Below, in pieces: positions 29,605 to 38,972 of a stretch of 64,000 nt of DNA. Under the pieces are notes generated by a model. It was not told the DNA's origin and made no database searches. It saw only the letters and a list, made by a program, of their open reading frames with translations. Each line of letters begins with the position of its first letter. Position 1 is the stretch's first letter. The position numbers and the translations under genes are program-made. Origin of the DNA: Rhizobium tibeticum (GTDB taxonomy: Bacteria; Pseudomonadota; Alphaproteobacteria; Rhizobiales; Rhizobiaceae); the NCBI RefSeq assembly GCF_900110205.1, contig NZ_FOCV01000008.1, forward strand, positions 1 to 64,000, in the 5' to 3' direction.

Positions 29605-29687
29605 GCTTCCATTTCCGTAGGGCTTTCCATCTCAACGCATCGGGCATAGGTTGGCCGGCATCTCCGTGAGCAAGCAGGAGCCCGACG

Positions 29688-30320
29688 ATGTCGTCCACAA
29701 GCATCTTCCTGAGTATCATTGCGGCCCTGTCGATCGGGGCGATGAGTCCCGGTCCGAGCTTCGTCGTCGTTTCACGCATTGCGATGTCGCGTTCACGCCT
29801 GGACGGGCTTGCGGCGGCGCTCGGGATGGGCATTGGGGGCGTTGCCTTCAGCGTGTTGGCGCTGGCGGGGCTGACGGCGCTGCTCTCGCAATTCGAATGG
29901 CTCTATCTGGCTCTGAAGGTGGCTGGGGGAGCCTATCTCGTTTACATCGCCTTCAGAATTTGGCGTGGCGCACGCGAGCCGATCCACGTCGGTGATGCGG
30001 TAAGCGATCATCGGGCACTCGCCCGAAGCTTTACCACGGCTCTCCTGACACAGGTTAGCAACCCAAAAACGATTGTCGTCTACGCAAGTATTTTTGCAGC
30101 CTTGCTGCCGAAGACGGTCCCGCTTGGGCTTGTTTTCGCGCTGCCGATTGGCGTCTTTGCGGTTGAAGCCGGTTGGTACACGGTCGTGGCGCTCGCATTC
30201 TCGGCAAAACATCCGAGGCGGCTATACCTCGCTTCGAAGACCTGGATCGATCGCCTGGCCGGGACGGTCATGGCCGGCCTCGGCGTGCAGCTTGTCACCT
30301 CGGGGCTGGCCGGCCGCTAA
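29688..30320 (+). CDS. LysE/RhtB-family amino-acid exporter
   Basis: A 210-residue inner-membrane protein with about six hydrophobic helices. Family features are AALSIGAMSPGPSFVVVSRIAMSRSRLDG at the N-terminus, LKVAGGAYLVYIAFRIWRGA in the middle and TQVSNPKTIVVYASIFAALLP. The substrate cannot be told from sequence. GGAGCCCGACG precedes the ATG. It is inserted between tadC and the convergent tadD, with no evident link to pili. Confidence 0.9.
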   Translation: MSSTSIFLSIIAALSIGAMSPGPSFVVVSRIAMSRSRLDGLAAALGMGIGGVAFSVLALAGLTALLSQFEWLYLALKVAGGAYLVYIAFRIWRGAREPIHVGDAVSDHRALARSFTTALLTQVSNPKTIVVYASIFAALLPKTVPLGLVFALPIGVFAVEAGWYTVVALAFSAKHPRRLYLASKTWIDRLAGTVMAGLGVQLVTSGLAGR

Positions 30321-30322
30321 GG

Positions 30323-31153
30323 TCAGTTTGTGCTGGTGGGAGGGCTACTGCCGCTATCCTTGGCCGCGAGCTTTTGCCAGGAATTCTGTTGCGACAGCAT
30401 CGAGCGAAGATAGGCGACGTTGGCATCGGCCTGCTGCTGCGAAAGCTCTCCGCGCGCAATCTTTTCCGCCTCGGGGAACCGACCCTGAAGGCCGACGACG
30501 AGAGCGAGATTCTGGCGGACTCGACTGTCCGCCGTGGGCTGCCCTGCGGCCTGGCGCAAATAGGTCTCGGCCGTCCTGAGGTCGCCGGTCAGCACATAGG
30601 ACATGCCGAGATTGGACAGGATTGAGGCCTCGCCCGGCTGGATATCGAGCGCTTCGCGGTAGCGTTGGCGCGCTTCGGCAGAGCGCTCGAGCTGATCGAG
30701 GATCGCGCCTTCCGCCGATGTGAGCTTCCAGTCCGGACGGTCAGGGGTCTGGGCGCGGCCGATCGTATCGAGCGCCTGCTGCAATTGACCGGCCGCCGCC
30801 TGCGCCTTTCCGTAGGCCGCCAGGACGTTTCGATCGGTCGGGTTGGCGATTGCAACCTGCTGCATGACGGCGAGCGCCTGCGCATCGCGACCCTGCATCC
30901 GTAGGAGATTCGCATAGTTGACGCCATTGATGGCATCGCGTGGGTTCTTTTCGTACGTCTGCCCTACACGCTCGGTCGAGCTGCGCAGCTCGGCTTCATT
31001 CATCGTTTCGACCGGCTTGGTGAGTGTCGGCACGGATCCCGTCGTCATCCGATCCTTGGTCGTCGTGCAGCCGGCAAGTGTCAGCATGACGAGCGCGGTC
31101 GCAACGCCCTGAAAAACACGGGTTTTGAGAAAAGTATTGGCCGAAGCAGGCAT
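30323..31153 (-). CDS. tadD: TPR lipoprotein, probable TadD
   Basis: A 276-residue lipoprotein with a signal ending in a lipobox (LTLAGC) and tetratricopeptide repeats from about residue 60 to 230 (for example NGVNYANLLRMQGRDAQALAVMQQ, ASILSNLGMSYVLTGDLRTAETYLRQA). TPR lipoproteins of this type (TadD) accompany Tad secretins. The gene runs opposite to the cpa-tad operon, with LysE between them, so its role in this pilus is inferred from family and proximity. Confidence 0.82.
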   Translation of the reverse strand: MPASANTFLKTRVFQGVATALVMLTLAGCTTTKDRMTTGSVPTLTKPVETMNEAELRSSTERVGQTYEKNPRDAINGVNYANLLRMQGRDAQALAVMQQVAIANPTDRNVLAAYGKAQAAAGQLQQALDTIGRAQTPDRPDWKLTSAEGAILDQLERSAEARQRYREALDIQPGEASILSNLGMSYVLTGDLRTAETYLRQAAGQPTADSRVRQNLALVVGLQGRFPEAEKIARGELSQQQADANVAYLRSMLSQQNSWQKLAAKDSGSSPPTSTN

Positions 31154-31294
31154 TGTGCGTCCCTGAGATCCAAATTGGCGTCTGACCTCAAAGCGGAACA
31201 GGGAAAGGTTTTGACGTAATCTTCACTCCAGCAATAGTCTGTTAACCCTAACAGACCGTTAAGACGTGATTCCCGGACGCCCCGAAGGATAAAC

Positions 31295-32683
31295 ATGGCA
31301 CCCTATCAGTTCATCGAGAGACCGACCCCGTTCAACAGTAAGGGCGGCTCGACCCTGCCGATCTTTGCCGTCACCCCGGCCCACATAGAAACCGGCACGA
31401 TCGACCCGATCGCACTCGATTGGGCCAAGAAGGCGGGCTACAAGGCCGATAGTGGCTCGTTGCTGCTCATTCCAACTGAGGAAGGTCATCTCGGCGGCGC
31501 ACTGTTCGGGCTCGGCACCAATCCGTCCGAACAACCCTACATCACCGGCAAGCTTGCCCGCACGCTGCCGGCCGGCGACTGGCATATCGAAACAGCGCCG
31601 CTGACGGCAAACCGCCTCTCTCTAGGCTTCGGCCTCGGCAGCTATCGCTTCGACCGGTACAAGTCGGAGAAGTCTTCGGCTCCGACGCTGATGATCCCGC
31701 GCGATGCCGACGGAGCGGATATCAAGCGGCAACTGGCGGGCGTCTTCCTGGCACGCGACCTGATCAATACGCCCACCAACGACATGGGGCCGAACGAGCT
31801 GGAAGCCGCCTTCCGTGGCCTGGCTGCCCACTACAAGGCCGAGATCAATGTCGTCAGCGGCGACGACCTCCGGCAGAACTTCCCGCTTGTCCACACCGTC
31901 GGCCGCGCAAGCGCCGATGCACCGCGCCTGCTCGAGTTGCGTTGGGGCAAGAAGGGCCACCGCAAGATCACGCTCGTCGGCAAGGGCGTCTGCTTCGACA
32001 CCGGCGGCCTCGACATCAAGCCGGCATCGTCGATGCTGCTGATGAAGAAGGACATGGGCGGCGCGGCAAACGTCATGGGCCTCGCGTTGATGATCATGGA
32101 CGCCAAGCTCAAGGTCGATCTCAGGGTGATCATTCCTGTGGTCGAAAACTCGATCTCAGCCAATGCCTTCCGTCCAGGCGACATCTACCGGAGCCGCAAG
32201 GGGCTGACGGTGCAGATCGACAATACCGACGCCGAAGGCCGCTTGATCCTGGCTGATGCCCTTGCCTATGCGGATGAGGATGCGCCTGACCTGCTGATCG
32301 ACATGGCGACGCTGACGGGTGCTGCCCGTGTGGCCCTCGGTCCCGATTTGCCGCCCTTCTTTACCGATGACGGTGAACTTGCTCAGGACCTGACCGAAGC
32401 AAGCCTTGAGACGGACGACCCATTGTGGCGACTGCCGCTCTATGGCGGCTATGAAAAGGATATCCGCGCCAAGTTTGCCGATATTACCAATGCCCCGGCC
32501 GGTGGCATGGCTGGTGCGATCACGGCCGCCTTGTTTCTCAAGCGCTTCGTCTCCGACACCACGAGCTGGGCGCATTTCGATATCTACGGCTGGGCGCCTT
32601 CAGAAAGACCTCACTCCCCCGGCGGTGGCGAGGCGCAGGCAATTCGCGCGCTCTACCATCACATCCGGCAGAGCGTGCGTTGA
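31295..32683 (+). CDS. M17-family leucyl aminopeptidase
   Basis: A cytosolic, two-metal aminopeptidase of 462 residues. The catalytic part contains GKGVCFDTGGLDIKPASSM and the signature NTDAEGRLILADALAY, with the metal ligands and catalytic Lys/Arg set. The N-terminal domain is shorter and more divergent than in E. coli PepA. GAAGGA precedes the ATG at 31295. It is divergently arranged from tadD. Confidence 0.93.
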   Translation: MAPYQFIERPTPFNSKGGSTLPIFAVTPAHIETGTIDPIALDWAKKAGYKADSGSLLLIPTEEGHLGGALFGLGTNPSEQPYITGKLARTLPAGDWHIETAPLTANRLSLGFGLGSYRFDRYKSEKSSAPTLMIPRDADGADIKRQLAGVFLARDLINTPTNDMGPNELEAAFRGLAAHYKAEINVVSGDDLRQNFPLVHTVGRASADAPRLLELRWGKKGHRKITLVGKGVCFDTGGLDIKPASSMLLMKKDMGGAANVMGLALMIMDAKLKVDLRVIIPVVENSISANAFRPGDIYRSRKGLTVQIDNTDAEGRLILADALAYADEDAPDLLIDMATLTGAARVALGPDLPPFFTDDGELAQDLTEASLETDDPLWRLPLYGGYEKDIRAKFADITNAPAGGMAGAITAALFLKRFVSDTTSWAHFDIYGWAPSERPHSPGGGEAQAIRALYHHIRQSVR

Positions 32684-32800
32684 ACGCCGATCATTAAAAT
32701 TCTATTCACCGTGACGGGCGACATAATCTGTCGCCCATTGCGTCGCACGGTGCACTGCCGGAAAATGGAACGCAGACGTAACGAGTTTTCCGGAGGACCC

Positions 32801-33150
32801 ATGCCGATCGAACTGACGGCTTCGCAGGCATTGGGCCTGTGGCATGGTGTGACGCTCGATCAGGTTAGGCTCGACGATCGCGATTTGACGTTGCGCCAGA
32901 TGGCCATCCTGCTGCATATCTATCTCGTGCCGCCGCCACACACCGTGCGCGGTCTGGCGGCGACGCTCAACGTGACCAAGCCTGTCATCACCCGGGCACT
33001 GGATACGATGGGCGAATTGGGTCTGGTTGACCGCTGCGCGACGAACGGGACCGGCGAAACGTCGTGATAAAGCGCACCGTGGGAGGTGCGCTCTATCTGG
33101 AAAAGCTTGGTGATCTCGTGCGTGACCAGGGTCGCCGCCTGACACCGTGA
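32801..33150 (+). pseudogene. MarR-family transcriptional regulator, frameshifted
   Basis: The ATG at 32801 (with CGGAGGACCC upstream) opens a winged-helix protein: MPIELTASQALGLWHGVTLD, then the helix-turn-helix VRGLAATLNVTKPVITRALDTM. Near 33035, after GELGLVDR, the frame runs to a TGA at 33065-33067. Shifting to the -1 frame there restores DERDRRNVVIKRTVGGALYLEKLG and continues to a stop at 33148-33150. This fits a one-base deletion; there is no slippery heptamer to suggest programmed frameshifting. The NlpC/P60 gene starts 11 bases later, so the two were probably one transcript. A sequencing error is the main alternative. Confidence 0.75.
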
Positions 33151-33160
33151 AAGGGATAGA

Positions 33161-34042
33161 ATGACGATGCTCGACCGCCGCCTGCATGCCTACCGAGCGG
33201 ACCTTGCAGAAGCAGGGCTTGAGGGTCGCGTCGATGCCCTGCGCTTCGTTGCCGGTGCGCCGGCGCAGGTAGCCGTGCCGGTCATCGGGCTCAGGCCCGC
33301 GCCCGACCTTGCCAAGGGGATCGATACCGAACTGCTCCTTGGCGAGGACGTCACGGTGTTCGACCGCGCAAACGGTTGGTGCTGGGTCAAAGCCGCTTCT
33401 GATGGCTATGTCGGCTATCTGCCGGAGACCGCGCTTTCAGACGCGCTTGCGACGCCGACACATATCGTCACGGTCCAGCGGACGTTCCTTTATCAGGAGG
33501 CGGAGCTGCGCAAACCATGCAAGGCCATTCTATCCATGGGCAGCAGAGTTCGGATTGTCGGCGAGGCCGATACGCGCGGCAACCGCTATGCGATGCTGGA
33601 AGACGGCACAGCGATTTTTGCCAAGCATCTGCAGCCGATCGGCGAAGGCGAAGGCGGCGACTATGTCGAGGTGGCAAGCCGGTTCCTTGAAACCCCCTAT
33701 CTCTGGGGCGGTCGCTCCGGACTTGGCATCGACTGTTCAGGCCTTGTCCAGCTTTCAATGCTGATGACGGGACGCAGCGCGCAGCGCGACACCGACATGC
33801 AGGCGGCAACCCTCGGGGAGCCGATCCACCGGTCCGAGCTGCGCCGCGGCGACCTGGTTTTCTGGAAGGGGCACGTTGCCGTCCTTGAAGATCCGGAAAC
33901 GATTATTCACGCCAACGGCCATACGATGACGGTCGCGCGCGAAAACCTCGAGGACGCGATCAAGCGCATCGGCTGGCTTTACGAGCAGCCGACAGGTTAT
34001 CGTCGCCCGCTCACCCGGCCGGCGGCTTCGGCCATGACCTGA
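33161..34042 (+). CDS. NlpC/P60-family cell-wall hydrolase with SH3-like domains
   Basis: A 293-residue cysteine peptidase. Two SH3-like segments (about 45-90 and 105-155) precede the NlpC/P60 domain, in which the catalytic Cys sits in GLGIDCSGLVQLSM, the His in WKGHVAVLEDPE and the third polar residue in IIHANGHTMT. There is no signal peptide, so it is either cytoplasmic or exported in another way. AAAGGGATAG precedes the ATG. Its 3' end overlaps the convergent amidase gene by 32 bases. Confidence 0.9.
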   Translation: MTMLDRRLHAYRADLAEAGLEGRVDALRFVAGAPAQVAVPVIGLRPAPDLAKGIDTELLLGEDVTVFDRANGWCWVKAASDGYVGYLPETALSDALATPTHIVTVQRTFLYQEAELRKPCKAILSMGSRVRIVGEADTRGNRYAMLEDGTAIFAKHLQPIGEGEGGDYVEVASRFLETPYLWGGRSGLGIDCSGLVQLSMLMTGRSAQRDTDMQAATLGEPIHRSELRRGDLVFWKGHVAVLEDPETIIHANGHTMTVARENLEDAIKRIGWLYEQPTGYRRPLTRPAASAMT

Positions 34043-35402
34043 TCCCGCCTGTCCAGCTCTCGAAAGCCCTCGACAGCCTCAGGACACGCATATCGTCAAA
34101 GCGCGGGCCAACGATCTGCAGTCCGATCGGCATTCCGGATCGTGAAAAACCGCAATTGATCGATGAAGCGGGCTGCTCGGACATGTTCCAGGGCACCGTG
34201 AAGCAAATGTGTTCAAAGGGGCGTGCCGGATCGTTCGTCGGGGACGCCCATTCGGCGGGATAGGAAACGATGGGGTTGGTCGGCGAAATCACAGCGTCGA
34301 CCTTCGTAAACAGCCTGCCGCAGCTCTTGCGCATCTCGATCGTCTGATTGAACCCCCTGACGGCATCGGCGCCGCTGATCGACGCGCCGCCCTCGGCCCA
34401 CGTGTAAATGTAGGGCAGGATGCTGTTGCGACGCTCTTGGCTCAGGTTCTCGATATCGCCCCAGAAGCGGGAACGCCAGAACGTGTCCAGGCCGTCCAGC
34501 ATCTCCCGCGTCAGAACGGGCTGAACCGGGATGACAATCGCGCCGGCATCTTCAAATCGCTGACCCGCCGCCTCGACCGACGCCTGCACCTCGTCGTCAA
34601 CCGCGAGACCGCATCCGGCGTCCAGCATAAGCCCTATCTTCAGTCCGCGTACGTCGATCCCGAGATCCATCCAATCGAAATCGTTCGGGGGCAGACTGGT
34701 GCCATCGCGCCAGTCCGGGCGCGAAAGTGTCGCCATCGCAAAGGCCGCATCCTCAACCGTGCGCGTCATCGGCCCCGCACAGCGGCCGACATAGAACGGA
34801 TCGACCGGAATGCGGCCATGGCTCGGCTTGAAACCAAAGATGCCTGTCCAGCCTGCCGGCAGACGCACCGAGCCGCCGATATCGGTACCGACGTGCAGGG
34901 GCCCGTAACCCGCAGCTGCGGCAGCAGACGCGCCGGCACTCGAGCCTCCAGGATTCTGCGTCATGTCCCAGGGATTTCGGCTCAGAGGATGGAAGCTCGA
35001 AAGACCTGAGGAGAGCATCCCATAGTCCGGGCAGGTGGTCTTTGCAAAGAGCACCGAGCCGTCCTCGCGCAGCCTTGCGGCGGCGGGGGCATCCTCGGTC
35101 GCAGGCAGCAACTCAATCGCTCTGGTCCCGAGCGGCACCGGCTGACCTTTGGTAGCAATCAGCTCCTTCAGCGTCGCCGGGATACCATCGAGCATGCCAA
35201 GCGCCGTGCCTTTCATCCATCGGTCGGTCGAAGCTTGCGCCTGCTTGCGCGCCGCCTCTGGATCATAGGCATAGAGGGCGCAAATGCTGGGCTCCCACGC
35301 TTCGATGTGTCGCTCCAGCGCCAGCCAGTACTCATGCGGGGATAGGCTGCGATCGGCGAAGCGCTGCCTCAATTCGCGGATCGTTAAATCGGTTTCGGAC
35401 AT
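34011..35402 (-). CDS. amidase-signature family amidase
   Basis: A 463-residue amidohydrolase. The Ser-Ser-Lys set is visible: Lys in IPATLKELIATKG, the first Ser in NPGGSSAGASAAAAAG, and the nucleophile in GTDIGGSVRLPAGWTG. The start at 35402 (MSETDLTIRELR) is chosen because sequence upstream to 35624 lies over the neighbouring permease. It lies immediately downstream of a peptide-type ABC transporter on the same strand, so it probably hydrolyses the imported amide or peptide-like compound. Confidence 0.9.
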   Translation of the reverse strand: MSETDLTIRELRQRFADRSLSPHEYWLALERHIEAWEPSICALYAYDPEAARKQAQASTDRWMKGTALGMLDGIPATLKELIATKGQPVPLGTRAIELLPATEDAPAAARLREDGSVLFAKTTCPDYGMLSSGLSSFHPLSRNPWDMTQNPGGSSAGASAAAAAGYGPLHVGTDIGGSVRLPAGWTGIFGFKPSHGRIPVDPFYVGRCAGPMTRTVEDAAFAMATLSRPDWRDGTSLPPNDFDWMDLGIDVRGLKIGLMLDAGCGLAVDDEVQASVEAAGQRFEDAGAIVIPVQPVLTREMLDGLDTFWRSRFWGDIENLSQERRNSILPYIYTWAEGGASISGADAVRGFNQTIEMRKSCGRLFTKVDAVISPTNPIVSYPAEWASPTNDPARPFEHICFTVPWNMSEQPASSINCGFSRSGMPIGLQIVGPRFDDMRVLRLSRAFESWTGGIRSWPKPPAG

Positions 35403-35409
35403 GGCATTG

Positions 35410-36300
35410 TCATCCGGGCGTGTGGTTTCTAAGACGAACGCGGCTCGCCTCGCGCGGGTCGAGCAAGTCGCCCAGGCCGTCGCCGAGCATGTTGAAGCCG
35501 AGGACGCAGAGCGCGATGGCAAGGCCAGGAAGGATTGCCAGCCACGGCGCAAGCGCAAGGTAGGTCTGTGCGTCGGCAAGCATACGACCCCATGTCGGCG
35601 CAGGCGGCGCAATGCCGAGGCCAAGGAAGCTGAGCCCGGCCTCTGTCAACACCGCCAACCCCAGTTGGATCGTCGCCTGGACGATGATCTGGCTCATGAT
35701 GTTCGGCAGCACATGACGGACTGAGATCGCAAAGCGGCTGTTCCCGATTGCGTGGGCCGCCAGCACATAGTCCCGGCTCCAGGCCTGGAGCGCTGTGGCG
35801 AGCGTGATGCGAGCAAAGACGGGGATCATGAAGGTTGCGATGGCAATGATGGCGGTGAGCCGACCCGGACCGAGAAAGGCGCCCAGCATCATTGCCGAAA
35901 GAATCGGCGGCAGCGCAAAGACGACATCGCAGGCGCGCATCAGCAGAGCTTCGTAGGTTCCCCGTACCGCAGCCGCCGAAATGCCGGCAAACGAACCGAG
36001 CATGCCGCCGATCGCAACGGCTGCGATGGCGATCGAAAGCGAGTTCCAGCAGCCGACCATCATCATAGAGAGGACATCCCGCCCAAACTGGTCCGTGCCG
36101 AGAATGCCGAAGGCAAGAGGCAGCTGCAGCTTGTGAATGATCTGCATCTTCGCGGGTGGCAGCGGCGTCCAAACCAGCGACAACAAAGCCACGGCAATGA
36201 GCAGCGCGATGATACTGCCGCCAACGATCAGATTCATTCTCCGGCTAATTTCGAATTGCCGGCGCCGAATGATCGCTTGATTGGATGCGACCGGCGCCAT
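35410..36300 (-). CDS. dipeptide-type ABC transporter permease (DppC family)
   Basis: A 296-residue inner-membrane permease. An N-terminal helix (about 24-45) is followed by GTDQFGRDVLSMMMVGCWNSL, the DppC/OppC hallmark, and the coupling loop YVLAAHAIGNSRFAISVRHVLPN. It lies 7 bases upstream of the amidase and one base after the DppB-type gene, so a single operon. Confidence 0.93.
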   Translation of the reverse strand: MAPVASNQAIIRRRQFEISRRMNLIVGGSIIALLIAVALLSLVWTPLPPAKMQIIHKLQLPLAFGILGTDQFGRDVLSMMMVGCWNSLSIAIAAVAIGGMLGSFAGISAAAVRGTYEALLMRACDVVFALPPILSAMMLGAFLGPGRLTAIIAIATFMIPVFARITLATALQAWSRDYVLAAHAIGNSRFAISVRHVLPNIMSQIIVQATIQLGLAVLTEAGLSFLGLGIAPPAPTWGRMLADAQTYLALAPWLAILPGLAIALCVLGFNMLGDGLGDLLDPREASRVRLRNHTPG

Positions 36301-36301
36301 G

Positions 36302-37249
36302 TCAGACGCCCTTTCGCAGGCGCGGATCGATCGCCAGGTAGGAGAGATCGACGATGAAGTTCATGACGATGACGAGTCCGGCAAAAAACAGCACGACATC
36401 CTGCATGACGATGATGTCACGCTGCGACAGCGCCTGGTAGGCAAGACGCCCGAGGCCAGGAAGATTGAAGACGTTTTCGACCAGAACCGCTCCCGCAACC
36501 AGGAAGGTGAACTGCAGCCCCAGGATCGTCAAAACAGGAACGAGGGCATTCGGCACCGAGTGGCGCCATAAGACTCGCTGCTTCGACAGTCCCTTGGCAA
36601 GCGCCGTGCGCGTGAAATCCTCATGCATGGTCTCCAGGACGGCCGAACGCGTGACCCGTACCAAGACGGCCGCCTGTGGTAATGCAAGCGCCACTGCGGG
36701 CATGACAAGCGCTTTGAGAGCCGACCAGATGCCGGAACTCCATCCCGGGAATCCCCCGGCCGGCATCCAGCCGAGCGTCGTTGAAAACAGCATGATCAGC
36801 AGCAACGCCACCCAGAAGCCCGGGACAGCGATGCCTATCTGCGAAAACATCGAAGCGACAACGTCCGGCAGCCCGCCTCGATGAGACGCCGCAAGGACAC
36901 CCAGAGGGATGGCGACGGCGACGGAGAGAGCGATCGCCAACAGCGCCAGAGGCAGCGTGACCGCCAACCGTTCAAGGATCAAGCCGGCAACCGGCACCCC
37001 ATATGTATAGGATTGGCCGAGATTGCCGCGAAATACGCCGACGAGCCACTCGCCATAGCGCCAAAGGAGAGGCTGATCGACACCAAGCTCGTGACGGAGG
37101 GTTGCAAGCGTTTCCGGGGAAGCCGATGTGCCGAGCATGATGGAGGCCGGATCGCCCGGCAGAAGATCCATCACTGCAAAGATCAGCAGTGAAACGACGG
37201 CGAGCGTGACGATGAGACCGGCGAGGCGACGGAACAGAAGCGCTATCAT
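36302..37249 (-). CDS. dipeptide-type ABC transporter permease (DppB family)
   Basis: A 315-residue permease with the DppB start MIALLFRRLAGLIVTLAVVS, the periplasmic GDPASIMLGTSASPETLATLRHELGVDQPL segment and the coupling loop DFTRTALAKGLSKQRVLWRHSVPNAL. No ATPase gene for this system is present in the window, so it may use ATPases encoded elsewhere. Confidence 0.93.
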   Translation of the reverse strand: MIALLFRRLAGLIVTLAVVSLLIFAVMDLLPGDPASIMLGTSASPETLATLRHELGVDQPLLWRYGEWLVGVFRGNLGQSYTYGVPVAGLILERLAVTLPLALLAIALSVAVAIPLGVLAASHRGGLPDVVASMFSQIGIAVPGFWVALLLIMLFSTTLGWMPAGGFPGWSSGIWSALKALVMPAVALALPQAAVLVRVTRSAVLETMHEDFTRTALAKGLSKQRVLWRHSVPNALVPVLTILGLQFTFLVAGAVLVENVFNLPGLGRLAYQALSQRDIIVMQDVVLFFAGLVIVMNFIVDLSYLAIDPRLRKGV

Positions 37250-37296
37250 TTCACGTCCGGTATTGTTCGCCGCCCCGCCATGTCATCCATCCGCAA

Positions 37297-38826
37297 TCAG
37301 TCTTCCCAGGAGACGTTCGTGAGGACGTTCGAGGGAATCGGCTCGTTATCCCAGAGACCCTTCAGCTTCTTGTCCCAGACGCCGAGCTTGGGCATGACGA
37401 AGAGATAGAGCGCCGGCACATCCTCGGCCAGAACCTTCTGGGCCTCCCCGTAGATCTGGGCTTGCGTCGCGGGATCCGAGGTCTCCTGCACCCTCTTCAT
37501 CAGGTCGTCGAACGCCGGATTCTTGTAATTGAAGTAGTACGGATCGCGCGCGTAGATGTCGATGTCGAGCGGCTCGGCATGTGCGACGATCGTCATATCG
37601 TAGGCGCGGTCCTTCATGACGTCCTGCACCCATTTGGCCGGAAACTCGGTCGGCTCGATGTTCATCGTCACCCCGATTTCGGCCAGCATCGCCTGCATGA
37701 CCTGGGCGCTGCGCGGCGCATAGGCCATTTGCGGCGACTTGATCGTGAAGGTGAAACCACTGGGATAGCCGGCTTCGGCAAGCAGCGCCTTGGCCTTTTC
37801 AGGATCGTAGGGCAGAACGCCGGTGAGATCGACGTAGCCGGGGTCGTTCGGCGTGTAGTGGCTGCCGATCGGCGTGCCGAGGCCTGACCAGGCACCGTCG
37901 ATGACCGTCTTCCGATCAATCGCCATCATCAGGGCCTGTCGCACGCGCTTGTCGTCGAACGGCTTCCTGTCGTTGTTCATCCCGGCCACGACCTTGAGCT
38001 CGGTATTGCCGATCCTGGTCGCAAGCTTCGCATCACCGTCAAACGAACTCATCAGCTCGGGCGCCGCGAACTCGGGAATGGCGTCGACATCGCCAGACTT
38101 CAGCGCCGCGGCCTGGGCCTGCGGATCGGCAATAAAGCGGAAGGTCACCTTCTCGAGCTTTACCGAAACGTCCTTGTTCCAATAGTCGACGTTCTTTTCG
38201 AGTTCGACCTTGTCGCCCTTGGCCCAGTTCACAAACTTGAACGGTCCTGTGCCGATGGGATTCGTCTTGTCATCGGCGGCGGAATTCGGCGCCACCATGA
38301 CCGAGGCGGGCCAGCCAAGCCAATAGAGGAGACTGCCTGTCGGTGCGGAGAGGCGCAGCACGAGCGTTTCCGGGTCGGGGGTCTCGATGGAAGCGATCGA
38401 GGTGAAGAAACGCTTCTGCGGGTTTACCGAGTCGGCACCGCGGGCACGATCAAGCGCGAACTTCGCCGCAGCCGAATCGAAAGCCTCGCCATCGTGAAAT
38501 TTGACGCCGGATTGTAGCTTGAAGGTATAGACGAGACCATCAGGGGAGACTTCCCAGCTCTTGGCGAGTTGCGGCTGGACCTTGCCGGCCTCATCAATCG
38601 CGACAAGGCCTTCGAAGATATTCTGCCAGGTCACCTGCCCGATCGCGACAGGGGCTGCGATCGTCGGATCCAAACCGGTCGGTTCCACGGTCATGCCGAG
38701 GGTCAGTGTGGTTTTGGCCGCTTCCGCCGGGGTGAGCCCAAAGAAAACGAAACCGACAGAAACGGCCGCCCCGAGCGAAAGTCGCCGAACCAGCCGTGCC
38801 GACGGCGCCAGCCAAACCTTCATCAT
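37297..38826 (-). CDS. peptide-type ABC transporter substrate-binding protein (SBP_bac_5)
   Basis: A 509-residue periplasmic binding protein. A signal peptide (about 1-36, ending AEAA) precedes LTLGMTVEPTGLDPTIAAP and the conserved WEVSPDGLVYTFKLQSGVKFHDGEAFDS. It ends within the usual length of the family. GGGGAA lies six bases before the first of two ATGs. It is first in the order binding protein, DppB, DppC, amidase. Confidence 0.93.
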   Translation of the reverse strand: MMKVWLAPSARLVRRLSLGAAVSVGFVFFGLTPAEAAKTTLTLGMTVEPTGLDPTIAAPVAIGQVTWQNIFEGLVAIDEAGKVQPQLAKSWEVSPDGLVYTFKLQSGVKFHDGEAFDSAAAKFALDRARGADSVNPQKRFFTSIASIETPDPETLVLRLSAPTGSLLYWLGWPASVMVAPNSAADDKTNPIGTGPFKFVNWAKGDKVELEKNVDYWNKDVSVKLEKVTFRFIADPQAQAAALKSGDVDAIPEFAAPELMSSFDGDAKLATRIGNTELKVVAGMNNDRKPFDDKRVRQALMMAIDRKTVIDGAWSGLGTPIGSHYTPNDPGYVDLTGVLPYDPEKAKALLAEAGYPSGFTFTIKSPQMAYAPRSAQVMQAMLAEIGVTMNIEPTEFPAKWVQDVMKDRAYDMTIVAHAEPLDIDIYARDPYYFNYKNPAFDDLMKRVQETSDPATQAQIYGEAQKVLAEDVPALYLFVMPKLGVWDKKLKGLWDNEPIPSNVLTNVSWED

Positions 38827-38972
38827 TGTGTTCCCCTGTCTGGCCGCTGCCGTAGCCTCGACCTTTGCGAGCTAAAGTGTCATTCCCGGAGTGCACACAC
38901 AATGACGATTATGTGTTCTCGGCGTAGCCGAAAGTGCTACACTCGAAGATGCGGTCCGAGCAAGCCCAGGGA

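Noticed and set aside
33030-33067. Programmed -1 frameshifting in the MarR gene
   Set aside because: No X-XXY-YYZ slippery heptamer or downstream stem-loop was seen at the change point; a one-base deletion is simpler.
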